Positions 34,814-48,423 of a stretch of 64,000 nt of DNA are shown here, piece by piece (positions within the stretch are counted from its first letter, which is position 1; every line of letters begins with the position of its first letter). The DNA is from Isoetes taiwanensis. Lineage: Eukaryota > Streptophyta > Lycopodiopsida > Isoetales > Isoetaceae. Under the pieces are notes generated by a model that ran no database searches, had not been told where the DNA came from, and was given only the letters and a program-made list of their open reading frames with translations. The DNA lies in the NCBI GenBank assembly GCA_021234155.1, contig JAJEKV010000134.1, positions 688,501 to 752,500 on the forward strand, in the 5' to 3' direction. The position numbers were made by a program, and so were the translations under genes.

Positions 34814-34838
34814 TGGGCCAAACTGGGGCACCCTCCCT
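34814..34838 (-). repeat. Right terminal inverted repeat of the pogo-like element
   Basis: TGGGCCAAACTGGGGCACCC then TCCCT, followed by TA. Inverse of 24,331-24,355 with three mismatches. Confidence 0.85.
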
Positions 34839-34840
34839 TA

Positions 34841-35037
34841 CATAGTTCTTAAGCTGGATCACATTTGGGTGCTCAAGATTAGCTAGAAATGTAAGCTCTA
34901 CCTCTTCTTTGCAGTTTTTCCAGCTTGGATATGTGTTCTTCAACATCTTGATTGCTACCTCTTCCCCTGTTTCCAGATCCAAAGCCTTCCACACAATTCC
35001 GTAGCTCCCTTCTCCTACAGAAACTGTACCGATCCAT
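34841..35037 (-). pseudogene. CMGC protein kinase, N-lobe part of a transposon-split gene
   Basis: From an ATG at 35,037-35,035 the minus strand reads MDRY. After a one-base shift it continues as VGEGSYGIVWKALDLETGEE (glycine loop), VAIKM (ATP-binding Lys) and the alpha-C and beta-4 region with NLEHPNVIQLKNYV. The reading is cut exactly at the TA bordering the transposon, and the hinge continues at 24,328 with REN-like residues and IFEYM. N-lobe (66 codons) plus C-lobe (230 codons) gives ~296 residues, a normal minimal kinase length. No introns are present, although MHK-type genes usually have several, so a retrocopy is possible. Confidence 0.8.
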
Positions 35038-36408
35038 TTGCAAAACTCTAAACACCTTGGCTAAACTTGCTCGATGGAAAGACTTGCTTGGCGCTTTCCA
35101 AAACCCACTTCTTTCTAGGTCTTGAAATGCTATTTTCCAGACATATATAGTCCATTTCGCGCTGTTATCAGCCCGTGTTTTCGCGCCTTTATCAGTTGTA
35201 TTTTCTGTTGTATTTTTTGTTTCTCTGTTGTATTTTTTATAAGTCCGGAAGAAAAGAATGGTGCGGCTCTTCGCAGATGCGGCCAACCTGATTTTCGAGC
35301 GTGGAGCATTCCAGATTCTTCTTACAGATGCTTCAGAAGTGTTCTTGAAGCGGCGGAATAACGCAAATTACCACCAGCTACATCCTTTGCAAAAGGACCA
35401 TTTTAGTTTTTGCATCTTTGCTTTCCAGATATCAGTAACGGGCTGCATTAGGTAAGATGGGTGTTTCTTTTCCTTATCAAGCTTATTCCCTTGCCAGATT
35501 TTAAGGAGAAAAGATGCTGCTTAAAAAGATCAACAAGCCTAACAATAACATCGATCCGAGCCCTTGGATCGCCATTTTGGGCAGGGACGAGCCATTATAT
35601 AAGTACACTTCATATTCGAGGCCATTTATCGGCGTCTTCTCACCGCAGAACTTCTCTCCTTGCCCATTGCTTCCCTACCTTCCTGCCTTGATTTGCTTGA
35701 GCACTTGTTTATTGTTTTTCACATGTGTTGCTGATGTTCATGCATACCTTATTGTTGTCCACCCCTCAAATGTTGCTATAATCATATTTTTACACCTCCA
35801 TGGTGCTGCCTTGTTCTCCACCTGTGGGTGATGCTGTTTATTTCCACCCTGCATGTTCTTTCTTCCACCCAGTGGGTGATGCTTTTTTTGTCCACCCTCC
35901 GGATGATGCTATCTTCTCTTCAGCCATGCATTGTTGATTTTCTCCTCGTTCTTAATCACTCACACCAGTTTTTTGGGTGCTTGTTATTGTGCAGCTTGCC
36001 GCTTCGCCATCATGCACGTTCTTGTTCTCCTTAACCGTTAATGGGTGCCTTCTATATGTTCCATTTCTTCTACAGGTATTATGCCGCCTCGCAGGTTCAC
36101 TCCCTCTTGCGTACGCCATCGCCCCACTTTCTTCGATTCTCCAGGCAACCATCCAAGGTTGTTGGCGACCATTTCTCATTAGGGCTTTCCTCGAAAAATC
36201 AAAAGGGCGAGTTTTTTCATCCCGATGAGAAGTTGTCGCCATTACCCTTCTATACTGCCTAGGCACACTTTCTTCCTTATGGGGTAGCTCGACATTGTTC
36301 CTATAGTCAGATCCCTATCTATATTATTCAAACATTGTATACTGCTGCTGTGATGAATGACCGATTTTTGTGTTCCTTGCGAAAAAATACATATATCAAA
36401 ATACATAT
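35038..36408. other. Region upstream of the kinase, no gene recognised
   Basis: T/C-rich plus-strand sequence with several overlapping short frames, none resembling a known family. It may include the former 5' flank of the kinase copy. Confidence 0.4.
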
Positions 36409-37130
36409 TTATTAGGGATTTTGGGCATCTAAGATAGATTTGTATGGAAATAAGTTAATCAGATCTGTTCAAGCAAAGGAAAGATCAAGGGTACTTAAAG
36501 TCAAAGGAGGCAAAAAATAGAAGAAACCATATAATGAACCTGTTTTGGTTGCTTGGTACTTTGAAACGTAGTCCTCCATGTCCATTTGAGCAGAGGCTTG
36601 AAGTAGGCCCATAAGTAGCCTGATTTGCAATGCTCTCCATAATAGGTTGCAAAACATTAGCTGCAGGAGGAGCCATTTGATCAACAACGAAGATAGGCTG
36701 TTGCACATCAGTATTTGCAATAGGATTAGCGCATCGTTGTCATCAATCTTGTTGGCATCTGCAACTCTGCTGGGTTTTGGGGCTCACCACTGAGCTATGG
36801 AACTCATAAACTTTTTTCCCATAAACAGAGCAGAGTGGCCAAACTTTTCTGAGATCAAGAACGAGGACAGTATAATCTGACCATGGTTTAAAAGAGGAAT
36901 CATGTGGCCGATTTCTATTAAGGCCAGAAGACTTTACTATCGTCATGCCCTATTAGTGTAAACCAAGAACAAACCTAGCAGAACCATGCAAGGCCATGGT
37001 CACATACAACACTTAAATCAGAAATTTCAACCATACATAAGCATGATTACAGGTCTGGCCTTGAAGATATTTTTAGAGCATGATTAAGCCACATCCGCCT
37101 GCTCTTATCCAACCCTAAAATTCGTTGGAG
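36409..37130 (-). repeat. Dispersed repeat R2, copy 1
   Basis: Shared with 42,642-42,830 plus 44,737-45,055. The minus strand holds short peptide frames conserved in part between copies (VDQMAPPAANVLQPIMESIA against ADQMAPLTANVLQPTMESIA), suggesting that R2 derives from a coding sequence I cannot name. Copy 2 lacks ~190 bp present here (about 36,700-36,890). Confidence 0.75.
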
Positions 37131-37536
37131 AATATGCCCCATCTGATGGTTAGTAGAAAAGAAAGAAAGAATAAAATATACAAGTAGTAAATCGTATTCC
37201 GTTATGTGAATAATACAACATTAATTTGTAAAGCATTATTGCCTTCACTCTAGTTTTTCCCGGACCTTGTAATGAGTTAAGGTAGACAAACCATACTATT
37301 AAAAAAAATCCTGCCTCGATCGTAGATCAAGGGGCCTGTGCATAATTGAGATGTTGTTATAAGGCAATAAACTTAGAACAAGAACCATTGGAGCAAAGAG
37401 AGTAGGACTCTGCTGCAACTAGCAGGTCCTACCCTCATTATGTGCTTTTTATCTATGCCATTCAAGTATGTACAGAGATTTTGAGAATGTTGATCACATC
37501 TCTAAGTGGATAAAGCAAACTAGAAAATTGGTTTTC
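37131..37536. other. Unassigned spacer
   Basis: AT-rich, no gene or repeat recognised. Confidence 0.4.
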
Positions 37537-39424
37537 CTATAAAGTTGAAGTCACATATTTGATTATATATTTTTTGCCAAACCCATTGAGGCAAAATGAA
37601 TCAATGATTTCCTTAATATCATTAGAAGTAGAAAAAGGGCAGGAATGAGCATAAGGATATGGTAGCATCTGGGATATGATTATAATGGAAAACATGTCCC
37701 TTTCTAGATTTGTAATCATAATGGATAGATTAAGGAAATTTACTTTGAAGCCCATATTAGTGCTACCATCTAAACTTTAACAGTAGGGAGTTTCATCCTT
37801 AATGGAAAGATGCTTCATGTTGTAAATAGTAATCTTGGAATCCTGTGAAAGTTATTCTTGTAGGTCCCCACCATTTATGACATTCGAGTCATCAATATAT
37901 CTTGAAGCATATTGAAACTTAACGATATCCTTCATTCTGCCATTTCTTGCTAGGTTAAGGATGAAGTTAAGTTCATACTAAGCTAAATACAAATTCCACC
38001 AGGCATGGCTAGATGCAAATCTCATAGGGATTCCTTTGTAGTGTCTCCATATTTCAGAGCCACACCTCAGAAAACAATTGCTTAATAACCAGGCATTAAT
38101 TGTTTTGAACTCATTTCTGTCCTGACATCTCCATCCTGCATTCAATAGTTCATCCTTCAAGGTCTTGAACCATTTAACAGTCATAGTACCTGTTTTGGAA
38201 TTGATCATGAGGTAAAATTTCTATTCAACCTCCATCTTATAGTCCCAATAAGATCTGTAATTTCATTTATAATGTTTATAATGCCTCCTCACCATTCAGA
38301 GGTATATTCTCATAACATTTCATGATATCAACAGCAAAGACACTACAAACTTTTAGTGGCAAGTTTGGAATGACATCTATGGACGAATTTATGAGCCAAC
38401 ATGCATTAACATTTATACTCCATAGCCTAATTTCAGCAGTTTGCCTATGGCAGATATCAGGACAGATACTAATGAAATCATTTAGAATAAGGGTGGTCAA
38501 CTCGGAAATTTATGAGTATATATTGTTGTGAGCATTCATCAGCCACCTGTATTCCTGTTTATGAGACTTGTAAGTGGCCATAAGACAAGGCAGTTGAACC
38601 CTTGAATATCAGCAAGGCAGCGCTTTTTTATTGTTTCCACTGAACAATTGACTTTCTCAAAATCTGAGCTACTAAGTTTGATAAGCGCCATCTCCTTTAT
38701 ATGTTTTTGGAAGATAAAGGAGGCATTATTGTTGGCTTTATCAAACCCTGGAATATACAAGTTCTGGACCAACCAGTTCATAATTTTTTGTAACCTCCAA
38801 GTCTTTCCATAGGAATCTCTTCGAGGGCAAGTTACTTTTATAATGCACCATTTCAAAACGGCAGAACTTCAATATCATATCAGTGATGCTCTCCTTGTCT
38901 TCCTTGGAAACATCAAGAAGATCATAATGGTATACTTGGAAGAATTGTTTACAAAGTTTAGTACATTCTTCCATGAAATCTTGAATGTTAAAAGCATCAT
39001 CGGGGATGTGATTAAGGCCATTCGCAAAAGCCTTCCTTGATTTTGGAGAGTGGATGATTTGTAAGTTATGACCAATCGAAGGGTCAATAAACTTGCTGAT
39101 ATTTGGGTTACTGCAAGGGCATTTGCCTGCCATGCCTAAAGAAAATATCGAAGCTGGTTTATACAGTTTATATCGAATTTGATCGATGTATCTCTATGAG
39201 AAAATTGTATTACTAACAAGATCTGTTTCCCTCTGTTGGAGTGCTTTGGATAAAACATTGGAGAAAATGACCTTGATATTGAATCTATCCAATATTTTTG
39301 AAAGAAATGTGAGGTGAACAATTTTGAACTTATCCTTCTGTTTGGATGCAATCAAGTGCTTTCTCTTGTTACAATCTCTAGTGATAGATCCAGAAAAGGA
39401 AGAAGTATCGTACATAACTACCAA
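37537..39424 (-). pseudogene. Penelope-like (telomerase-related) reverse transcriptase remnant
   Basis: Minus-strand reading from 39,424 gives an N-terminal part (KIVHLTFLSKILDRFNIKVI), then a segment with LMATYKSHKQEYRWLMNAHN near 38,560. The palm motifs follow: AVDIMKCYENIPL near 38,310 (motif A with the catalytic Asp), YKGIPMRFASSHAWWNLYL near 38,000 (motif B, GIPMG-like) and YASRYIDDSNVINGG near 37,880 (motif C, RYIDD). VNFLNLSIMI comes later, near 37,720. GIPM plus RYIDD and the downstream FLNL motif fit the Penelope-like class rather than LINE or LTR reverse transcriptases. Stops and shifts occur between all segments. No GIY-YIG endonuclease was seen. The class assignment is from motifs only. 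Confidence 0.65.
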
Positions 39425-41112
39425 AAATTAGTAAAAAGAACAAGTCCCCCTTTTAACTAGAAAAAAAGCCAGGAAAGAAATGACTATATGAGTTGTAAGT
39501 GGGCTAATCAAAGTCAGTTAAAAGATATAATCAAGATGGAGTTTATCTTGCTCATAACTATATCATAGTTAGAGCGTTTATAATTATACGTCAACAACAT
39601 AAACCATATACTTGATTAAGACAGATATAAAGTAAAATCAAATAGAGAACTTACCAGGTTTCCTCGGGATAAGTAAGTTGAACTTGTGAGCAGTCCTCCA
39701 AGGATATGAATTTATTCCCACCTTTTGTAACAGAATGATCATCTAAATTGATGACAGAATGATCAAAGTTGCCATGACTAGTGCTGACATCCATTTTTTG
39801 TTCATAGTTGCATCCAGCCATAGAAGAAGGAGCCCTTGGATTCGTAGTCACTCTAGATGGCCTTTTAGGATTAAAAATGCAGTAGGTTTCCAGCTACAGA
39901 TAAAGGTTTGTTGGGCACAGAATAAGAAGATCTGCTATTGAAAAGCAAATTTTCGAGAAAAGAAACAGGTCTGACAGATTTTTTAGCAATTTCTGAAAGT
40001 TTATTATTGCCAAACATCAATTTTGAGCTAGTTTGAGTTTTTCAGCAAAAACCATAGCCATTTCCACCATATCTAGCACAATAATAGGGGGTTACTTTTA
40101 GATTTTTATGCGCTATTTCGCATAGTTTTTCTATGATTTTATTGATGTATTCGTTGAGGTGTACTAAAGAGTATTTCTAGAGTGCACCCCTTATGGGCCG
40201 TTGATTTTCGTTGGCTGGAACAATCTGAGTGTTTTTGTCTTTCTCTGCATGTATTTGTGCATGAACACTGCGCATGTGTTTGCATGTGCATGTGTAGTGT
40301 GCATGTGCAAGCGCAAGTGCATGTCCATGTTTGCATGTGTGTGCATGTGTACTTGCCCTCTTGGACTCTTATTGCCGGAGCGAATTTTTGCTAACGGAAG
40401 GTTATCACGAGGTGGATTTTTTGCTCACACTTACAAAAGTATTTGTTTTCTTAATGTTTCTTCAGTTAGCATAATGTTTTTTTTTACAAGATATTGGTTT
40501 CCTAGTTCTATAATGCGGTGCTATAAAACCCTCCTTTGTTTCCTTCTCTTTATCTGTTCTAAGATTTGCTGCTGATTCAAAAAGAGTTTAGAGTTTACGA
40601 CCTCTGTTTGCTTCCAACTTCTTGGATATTCTTGGCCTGCCGGATTGTTCTTGGCCTGCCGGATTGTTCACGGATTCTTGTGCACATAATAGGCAGATTA
40701 TTCTACGCCCTTTTCTGAGTCATGCAGATCAGTCAAACAGTGACCACAAGAATGCATTTATATTGTAGGTTTGGAACTTTAATCGAACCAGAAGGTGAAT
40801 CATGCATTACCTTTAAGCTAGAGATGGAGCATCCAAAATCATATGGATTGATAAACAATGGTTTCATTGTGAAAAAGAAATAGTTGTTGCTGAAGTAACA
40901 ACACGTGGAATGCTAATAGAGCAAGGACCCTTGATCTCGCTTCATCGACCGTTACAGGAAACCTACTCCACATCACAAACTGGCCGATTCTCTTCACTTG
41001 TTAAAACAAAGCCAGTCAACCCGTGAAAAAGTGTCACTGGTTCTTTATAAACCTCACCAATTGTTACTGCAGAGTAACGTTGATGGTGTTGTCTTCTATG
41101 CAATGGTTTGTG
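39425..41112. other. Unassigned, with a CATGTG-rich stretch
   Basis: No gene recognised. Positions ~40,235-40,355 are a degenerate GCATGTGT/GCATGTGC repeat. GATTCTTGGCCTGCCG-like words repeat at 40,630-40,670. Confidence 0.45.
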
Positions 41113-41240
41113 AATAAAACATTATTGTAGAGCATATCAATGTCATTTTATTTGATTCAATTCTATTTCGCTACTAAATATTTGGGAATAAAACATTATT
41201 GTAGAGCATATCAGTGTCAAAAACTTTGATTCAATTTTAT
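41113..41240. repeat. ~65-bp tandem duplication
   Basis: AATAAAACATTATTGTAGAG followed by CATATCARTGTC occurs twice, about 77 bp apart, with similar TTTGATTCAATT endings. Confidence 0.7.
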
Positions 41241-41464
41241 TTTTCAGTAAAATTCTATTTTCTAGATTAATATCAATCTAACCAATTTCCTTCCTTTATA
41301 TTCATATAGACTGTAGAATCTCCCAATCCATCAATTCCACATGACATTCCTCCGACGCCTGAGGTCAACACGATGTTGATCCAAACATTATTACTGTACC
41401 AAAGAACCCTATAAATGAAGATCAAGTTCAATTAGTCCTGCCACCATCAGCGCACCACTTGCAC

Positions 41465-42095
41465 ATGGCGAAGACCCTATTGATGTGTTGTCATTATGGT
41501 TGGTTGGATACATCAACTTTCTTCATCCATTTCTACGCCATCTCCAAGGCCCCGAAGGGGCCAAAAAATTTATTAGTTAACACAAACCATTACATCTAAC
41601 ACTTTAAATTAATTTCCCCCCAAAAACTCCGTTTGGTTTTGGTGTATATTCACACGGGGGGTGATGTAGAGCATCGAGAGCCCCTTTTATACCCCCTAAA
41701 ACAGTATAATACATGCATGAAATCAACACCATTGAGTATATTGCCTCAAACCTTATAGTATTTCTCCACTCTCATTATACAGTATAAAAAAATCTGTACA
41801 AGCATGTCCCACGAAATAGGATCTCTATCTACGGTCCAAATCAAAGAATAAGTTGTGAATATGGCCATCCAACAGCTCTCGTTGCTCGGAGTCACCCCCC
41901 GTGTGAATATGATATGCACCAAAACCAAAAGGGGTTTTTGGGGGAATTTAATTTAAAGTGTTAAATGTAATGGTTTGTGTTAACTAACAAAATTTTTGGC
42001 CCCTTCGGGGCCTTGGAGATGGTGTAGAAATGGATGAAGAAAGTTGATGTATCTAACCAACCATAATGACAATGCATCAATAGGGTCTTCGCCAT
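41465..42095. repeat. 631-bp foldback (long hairpin)
   Basis: Arms at ~41,465-41,681 and ~41,875-42,095 are inverse copies over ~215 bp with few mismatches. The left arm runs from ATGGCGAAGACCCTATTGAT through AAGGCCCCGAAGGGGCC to CACACGGGGGGTGA, and the right arm reads the complement back. About 190 bp of unpaired loop separates them. A transcript would form a near-perfect long hairpin. This is typical of foldback MITEs and of inverted-duplication small-RNA precursors. No coding capacity. Confidence 0.9.
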
Positions 42096-42641
42096 AACTT
42101 CTAATTTCAAGGTAGTCGATGAAGGATATCACATCAAATTGTTTAATATTTCTGCTTAAATACTATGAAGTAAACATGGGGCAACCACTAAAACATAACT
42201 GTTAATCTCATAAAGAGAAAGGCACTAAAAATACCACATGTTTTTCTTGGATACTCATAATTGATCAGTTTATGTAGTAGTATCCCAAAAACTTACAATA
42301 TAATCTTCATAACTTATGAAAAAAGCTCTAGAAATAGATTTATAGAAACATCAATGCAAAGAGTGAGAGATCATGATACCTGCACCTAACAGATAAAAAA
42401 CGAGCATTAGTATGGTCGATATGAAATGGGTAGCAGATGTCATGGGATCTCTTAGGTCATCTCCTTCTCTGCTTGATGCACAAACAGCAATAAGGGTAAT
42501 AAAAAAAAGGTACAATATAAATACAAAACTATGATGAATAACACATTCAATGTTAAGTTAATTACATAGTTCTGATGTAACTCCCCTAACCTAATGCATA
42601 GAATAACAAGATCAACAAGCCCAACAATACATATATATTAG

Positions 42642-42830
42642 GAGTCTTGGGCATCTAAGATAGATTTGTATGTCAATAAGTTAACCAGATCTATTCAAGC
42701 AGAGGAAAAATCAAGGGTACTTAAAGGAAAAGAAGGCAAAAAATACAAGAAATCATATAATGAACCTGTGTTGGTTGCGTGGTACTTGAAACGTAGTCCT
42801 CCATGTTCATTTGAGCAGAAGCTTGAGTAG
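42642..42830 (-). repeat. Dispersed repeat R2, copy 2, left part
   Basis: Matches 36,409-36,600. Interrupted at 42,831 by the 1.9-kb element and resumes at 44,737. Confidence 0.8.
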
Positions 42831-42833
42831 TTA

Positions 42834-44733
42834 CAAAGTTTAAAATGAAACGCACTAATTTGCTCAAAACGCACTTCAAAAGGAATCTTTGAAAGATTCC
42901 CTAAAATCCCCCCAAAAATGTCCCTTTTTGTGGTATATTTGTGACAAGTGTGACAATTTGAAAATTTTAGGCATCATTTTGGAGGGGGGTGTGAACTTAG
43001 CTTCCATTCAAAATTGTTTGACATCCCTTTTTGGCCCCCCTAGTTTGGTTTGCGAAATAGTAATATTTTCAAAAACTAAACAAAATAGACATTGGAAAAA
43101 ACAGCAAGCACACTAAAGTGCCAAAAAGGTATTTTATTCAAAGTTTTCCAAATCAGTACAAAACTATGAACAAAACTGTAAAAAATGCAATACATTTTGA
43201 CATTGCCTCATTGAAGCAAACATTTTCACATGAAAGTATGCCTCATTGAACAAACTTACACTTTGAAGCGCAAGTTGGAGTCGAAGACGCTCGCTCTTCG
43301 TCTTATATACTTGCTCTTATTTGCTCATCCGTCTTGCTATAGACTTATGTATACCACGATGACAATGCGTGGACATAACGTCTTCAAAATAAATTTCTGG
43401 GTGGTATAGATTTATACCACAATAGGTAGTGCTGTGCGGATATGACATGCCAGAGAGTTCGCATGGTATAAATTTATACCGCAAGTGGACTTGAGCGGTA
43501 TAAATCTATACGGAGAAACGGTATAAATTTATACCGAATTGCATATATATATAAGACTTTTATATATATATGTATATATATATGCAGTCCAGAGATAAAG
43601 TATATATCGTGTAAAATCTTTTGGGGTCTTTCTTGCTCGCCAAAGGGTTTGGCAACTGAAAACTACTAAAGTAACACACATAAGGGATAATTTTACACAC
43701 TGTTCTTAGTTTTTTAGTCTAAAAAGTTTTAAAACGGTTCTAAATTTTCTGAGCTTGTAATGCAATGTTAGAGCATAAAGTAGTCGAATCATGTTGTTAT
43801 TTCTACTTTTTTTCTCTACATACATGCGAACTTCACTCCAGGCAGCTAAAAAATTGCTACTAAAGGCAAAGAACTCCAAAATATTATGGTGACACAGGTG
43901 TTTGACTAGAAGGAAACCACATGGTTTATCCAGAGGAGAGCGAGGAGTAGCAACCCCTCAGAAGTTTACCTATTTATTTACAAAATATATAGGAAAGGGT
44001 AAAATGACGAATACTTCACTGCCAAAGAAATGTGCATGGTGCCCACTGCTACAGATGATGTAATTGTGATGAATATGCTCAACATTGCTAAGGAGGTTGA
44101 CTATCTTTTGAGCATCACCATGTTGTAGATTGGTATGTGCGTTCAGAAATACATCTCCGAGAATAAAAAGGAGGGCATGTAATCACATGGCTTCATTACT
44201 TCAACTTTTGTATCCTCGGTATAAATTTATACTGCATCATCAACTAAAACTTCAGCTTAACTACAAGACATCGTGGATGTATTGGTATTTGTAATACTAT
44301 GTGATGCAAAAACAATGGTTTGTCATTCAAGAAGTTTGTTCAACTGCCTCCCAATGTGTTTTAGGGTCCATTAGGATGTTCAAACAAAAATGGTTGTGAA
44401 ATAACAAATTTCCTGTCTTCTAAAACAGCTAATATAAAAACTTTCAGGGACAAGGTACAAAAGCATCTAATTTCTTCATACGAATTTGCCCCATAGTCAA
44501 TCTTTGAATTTCATTGTAGTTCTTTCCCCCTCTACAATGGGATTTTTTTTTGTGTGTGTTTTTCCTTAATATTAAGTCTTCTTAAAATGTCTGTTTTCAC
44601 GAGCAGTTTTATAAATCTTTGGACTAAAGGTAATAAAAGGGCCCTTTTTAGAGGGATTTTAGAATTTTATAAATTTTCAGAAGGAATCTTCCAAACGCAC
44701 TTCTTAAATAAGTGCGTTTCATTTTAAACCTTG
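42834..44733. mobile_element. 1.9-kb non-autonomous DNA transposon, TTA target duplication, palindromes inside
   Basis: Terminal inverted repeats begin CAAAGTTTAAAATGAAACGC on the left and, read inward from 44,733, CAAGGTTTAAAATGAAACGC on the right. The match continues imperfectly for ~75 bp (GGAATCTTTGAAAGATTCC-like, then CTAAAATCCC). TTA flanks both ends (42,831-42,833 and 44,734-44,736), and the uninterrupted R2 copy at 36.4 kb shows the approximate empty site. A three-base TTA duplication suits PIF/Harbinger-like elements, but no transposase is encoded. Five copies of a GGTATAAATTTATACC palindrome lie inside. Confidence 0.85.
43402..43536. repeat. Cluster of GGTATAAATTTATACC palindromes
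   Basis: Four copies at 43,402-43,420, 43,464-43,481, 43,496-43,512 and 43,519-43,536. The second and fourth are perfect and the others have one or two changes. A fifth lies at 44,217-44,234. All are inside the 1.9-kb element. Confidence 0.85.
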
Positions 44734-44736
44734 TTA

Positions 44737-45055
44737 GTAGGCTCAGAAGTAGCCTGACTTGCAATGCTCTCCATAGTAGGTTGCAAAACATTGGCTGTAA
44801 GAGGAGCCATTTGATCAGCAATGAAGATACGCCTGTGGCCAATTTCTATTAAGGCCAGGAAGACCTTACTACCGTCACGTCCTATTAGTGTAAACCAAAA
44901 GCAAACCCAGCATAGCCATGCAAGGCTATGGTCACATACAACACTTAAATCAGAAATTTCAGCCATATCTAAGCATGACTACAGGTCTGGCCTTGGAGAT
45001 ATTCTGGAGCATGGTTAAGCCACATTCGCCTACTTTTATCCAACCCAATCTTACT
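44737..45055 (-). repeat. Dispersed repeat R2, copy 2, right part
   Basis: Continues the R2 match after the inserted element (AATGCTCTCCATAGTAGGTT and onward) and ends near TTTATCCAACCC. Confidence 0.8.
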
Positions 45056-47422
<2,367 letters not shown>

Positions 47423-48074
47423 TATGTTGGAGGGACCAGTATGACATCTTCGGAGAGCTGATTTCTTGTAACCAAGGAAGTTGCCAAGCTTTAAATTCTG
47501 TGTTCCCCATTACCAACAAGTTCGTCTCTCTTTCATTCTCTCACAGATGATGCATCTGCTATTTCTTAAATCTGCAAGTTATGCATGTTCTTACACTATG
47601 ATTCAACAAGAAAGGTAGGGAAATGTTTTAAGGGAGGGATCCTGCCCCTTGGGCCGTTTGTTTGCTACGATTCACCACGTACTATCAAATAGGGTGGTTC
47701 ATGGTGTAAGTTAGAGCTATCATATGTGGGTGTTTCGCTTGTTGCAAAAATCACAACACCGGCACCAATGGTGCCCAAGAAAAGAATACACCCTGCAAGC
47801 TCTATTCATAAAAACATAAAAAATGTAATTATTACAAACGTAAGCCACGACAAAGGCAACCTTTGTGCAGCAGAACATTACAACTAGATTTCAACTTCAT
47901 ATTCAAAATCAAACCAACAAAGAAGGCAACTTGTGGGCAACAACGAAACCGATAATGTGAAAAACTTTTGATAGGCCTTAAAGTGTCAATGGTTTGGTTA
48001 TTTGTGTTAGTATCATAAAATAAACAAGATGCTAATGCATCAATGGGTTGCCTTTTGGAGGAGCCATTGACGCA
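47423..48074. other. 3' flank of the cytidylyltransferase gene
   Basis: Probably contains the 3' UTR. A strong pyrimidine tract and AG at 47,546 could serve as an alternative acceptor for a donor GTAAGC at 47,411, giving a different C-terminus. No other gene seen. Confidence 0.45.
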
Positions 48075-48247
48075 TGGGTGATAGTTTGGAATTGGTAGTT
48101 GGTGTAGTAAGTGTGTGTCAGCTTCTAATGGGTAAGACTTTGTAGTTGATAGTAGGTGTGAGTAAACTCCCAACAGATGATACTTTGAAACTGGTAGTAG
48201 GTGTGACTAAGCTCCGAATGTGTGATAGTTTAGAATTGGTAGCAGAC
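48075..48247. repeat. ~48-bp minisatellite
   Basis: About 3.5 diverged tandem units built on GATAGTTTGGAATTGGTAG followed by GTGTGAGTAAGCTCCNAATG. Confidence 0.65.
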
Positions 48248-48423
48248 AAACCAGCTTGCTTGAATCCCTGAGCGAACCCTTACCCTTTAACTTACATATG
48301 ATCGACTCGATTTGAAGAGCTAGCTCTAAGCCTGAATAACCTGGCTGGACATTCTATTATAATAGCGTAGCAGGATTGGTTCGTAACAGTAGGGTATATG
48401 GCGAAGCTATCTGGATCTTTCCT

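Larger units (their letters stand above)
24331..34838 (+). mobile_element. Pogo/Tigger-like DNA transposon, nested host of LINE and copia insertions
   Basis: The 25-bp terminal inverted repeats at 24,331-24,355 and 34,814-34,838 agree at 22 of 25 positions (AGGGGGGATGCCCCACTTTG against AGGGAGGGTGCCCCAGTTTG). They are flanked by TA at 24,329-24,330 and TA at 34,839-34,840, the target duplication expected of Tc1/mariner/pogo elements. The span is 10,508 bp, or about 5.08 kb without the copia element and its duplicated target. It encodes a DDE_1-type transposase at 31,683-34,204 and also contains a LINE 3' fragment. It sits inside the coding part of a CMGC kinase. The transposase has two frame breaks, so it is probably non-autonomous now. 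Confidence 0.88.

Noticed and set aside
34841-34900. Splice donor GTAAGG after LKNY as evidence of a 10-kb kinase intron
   Set aside because: The GT belongs to the TA target and the transposon end; inverted termini and TA duplications explain the break better.
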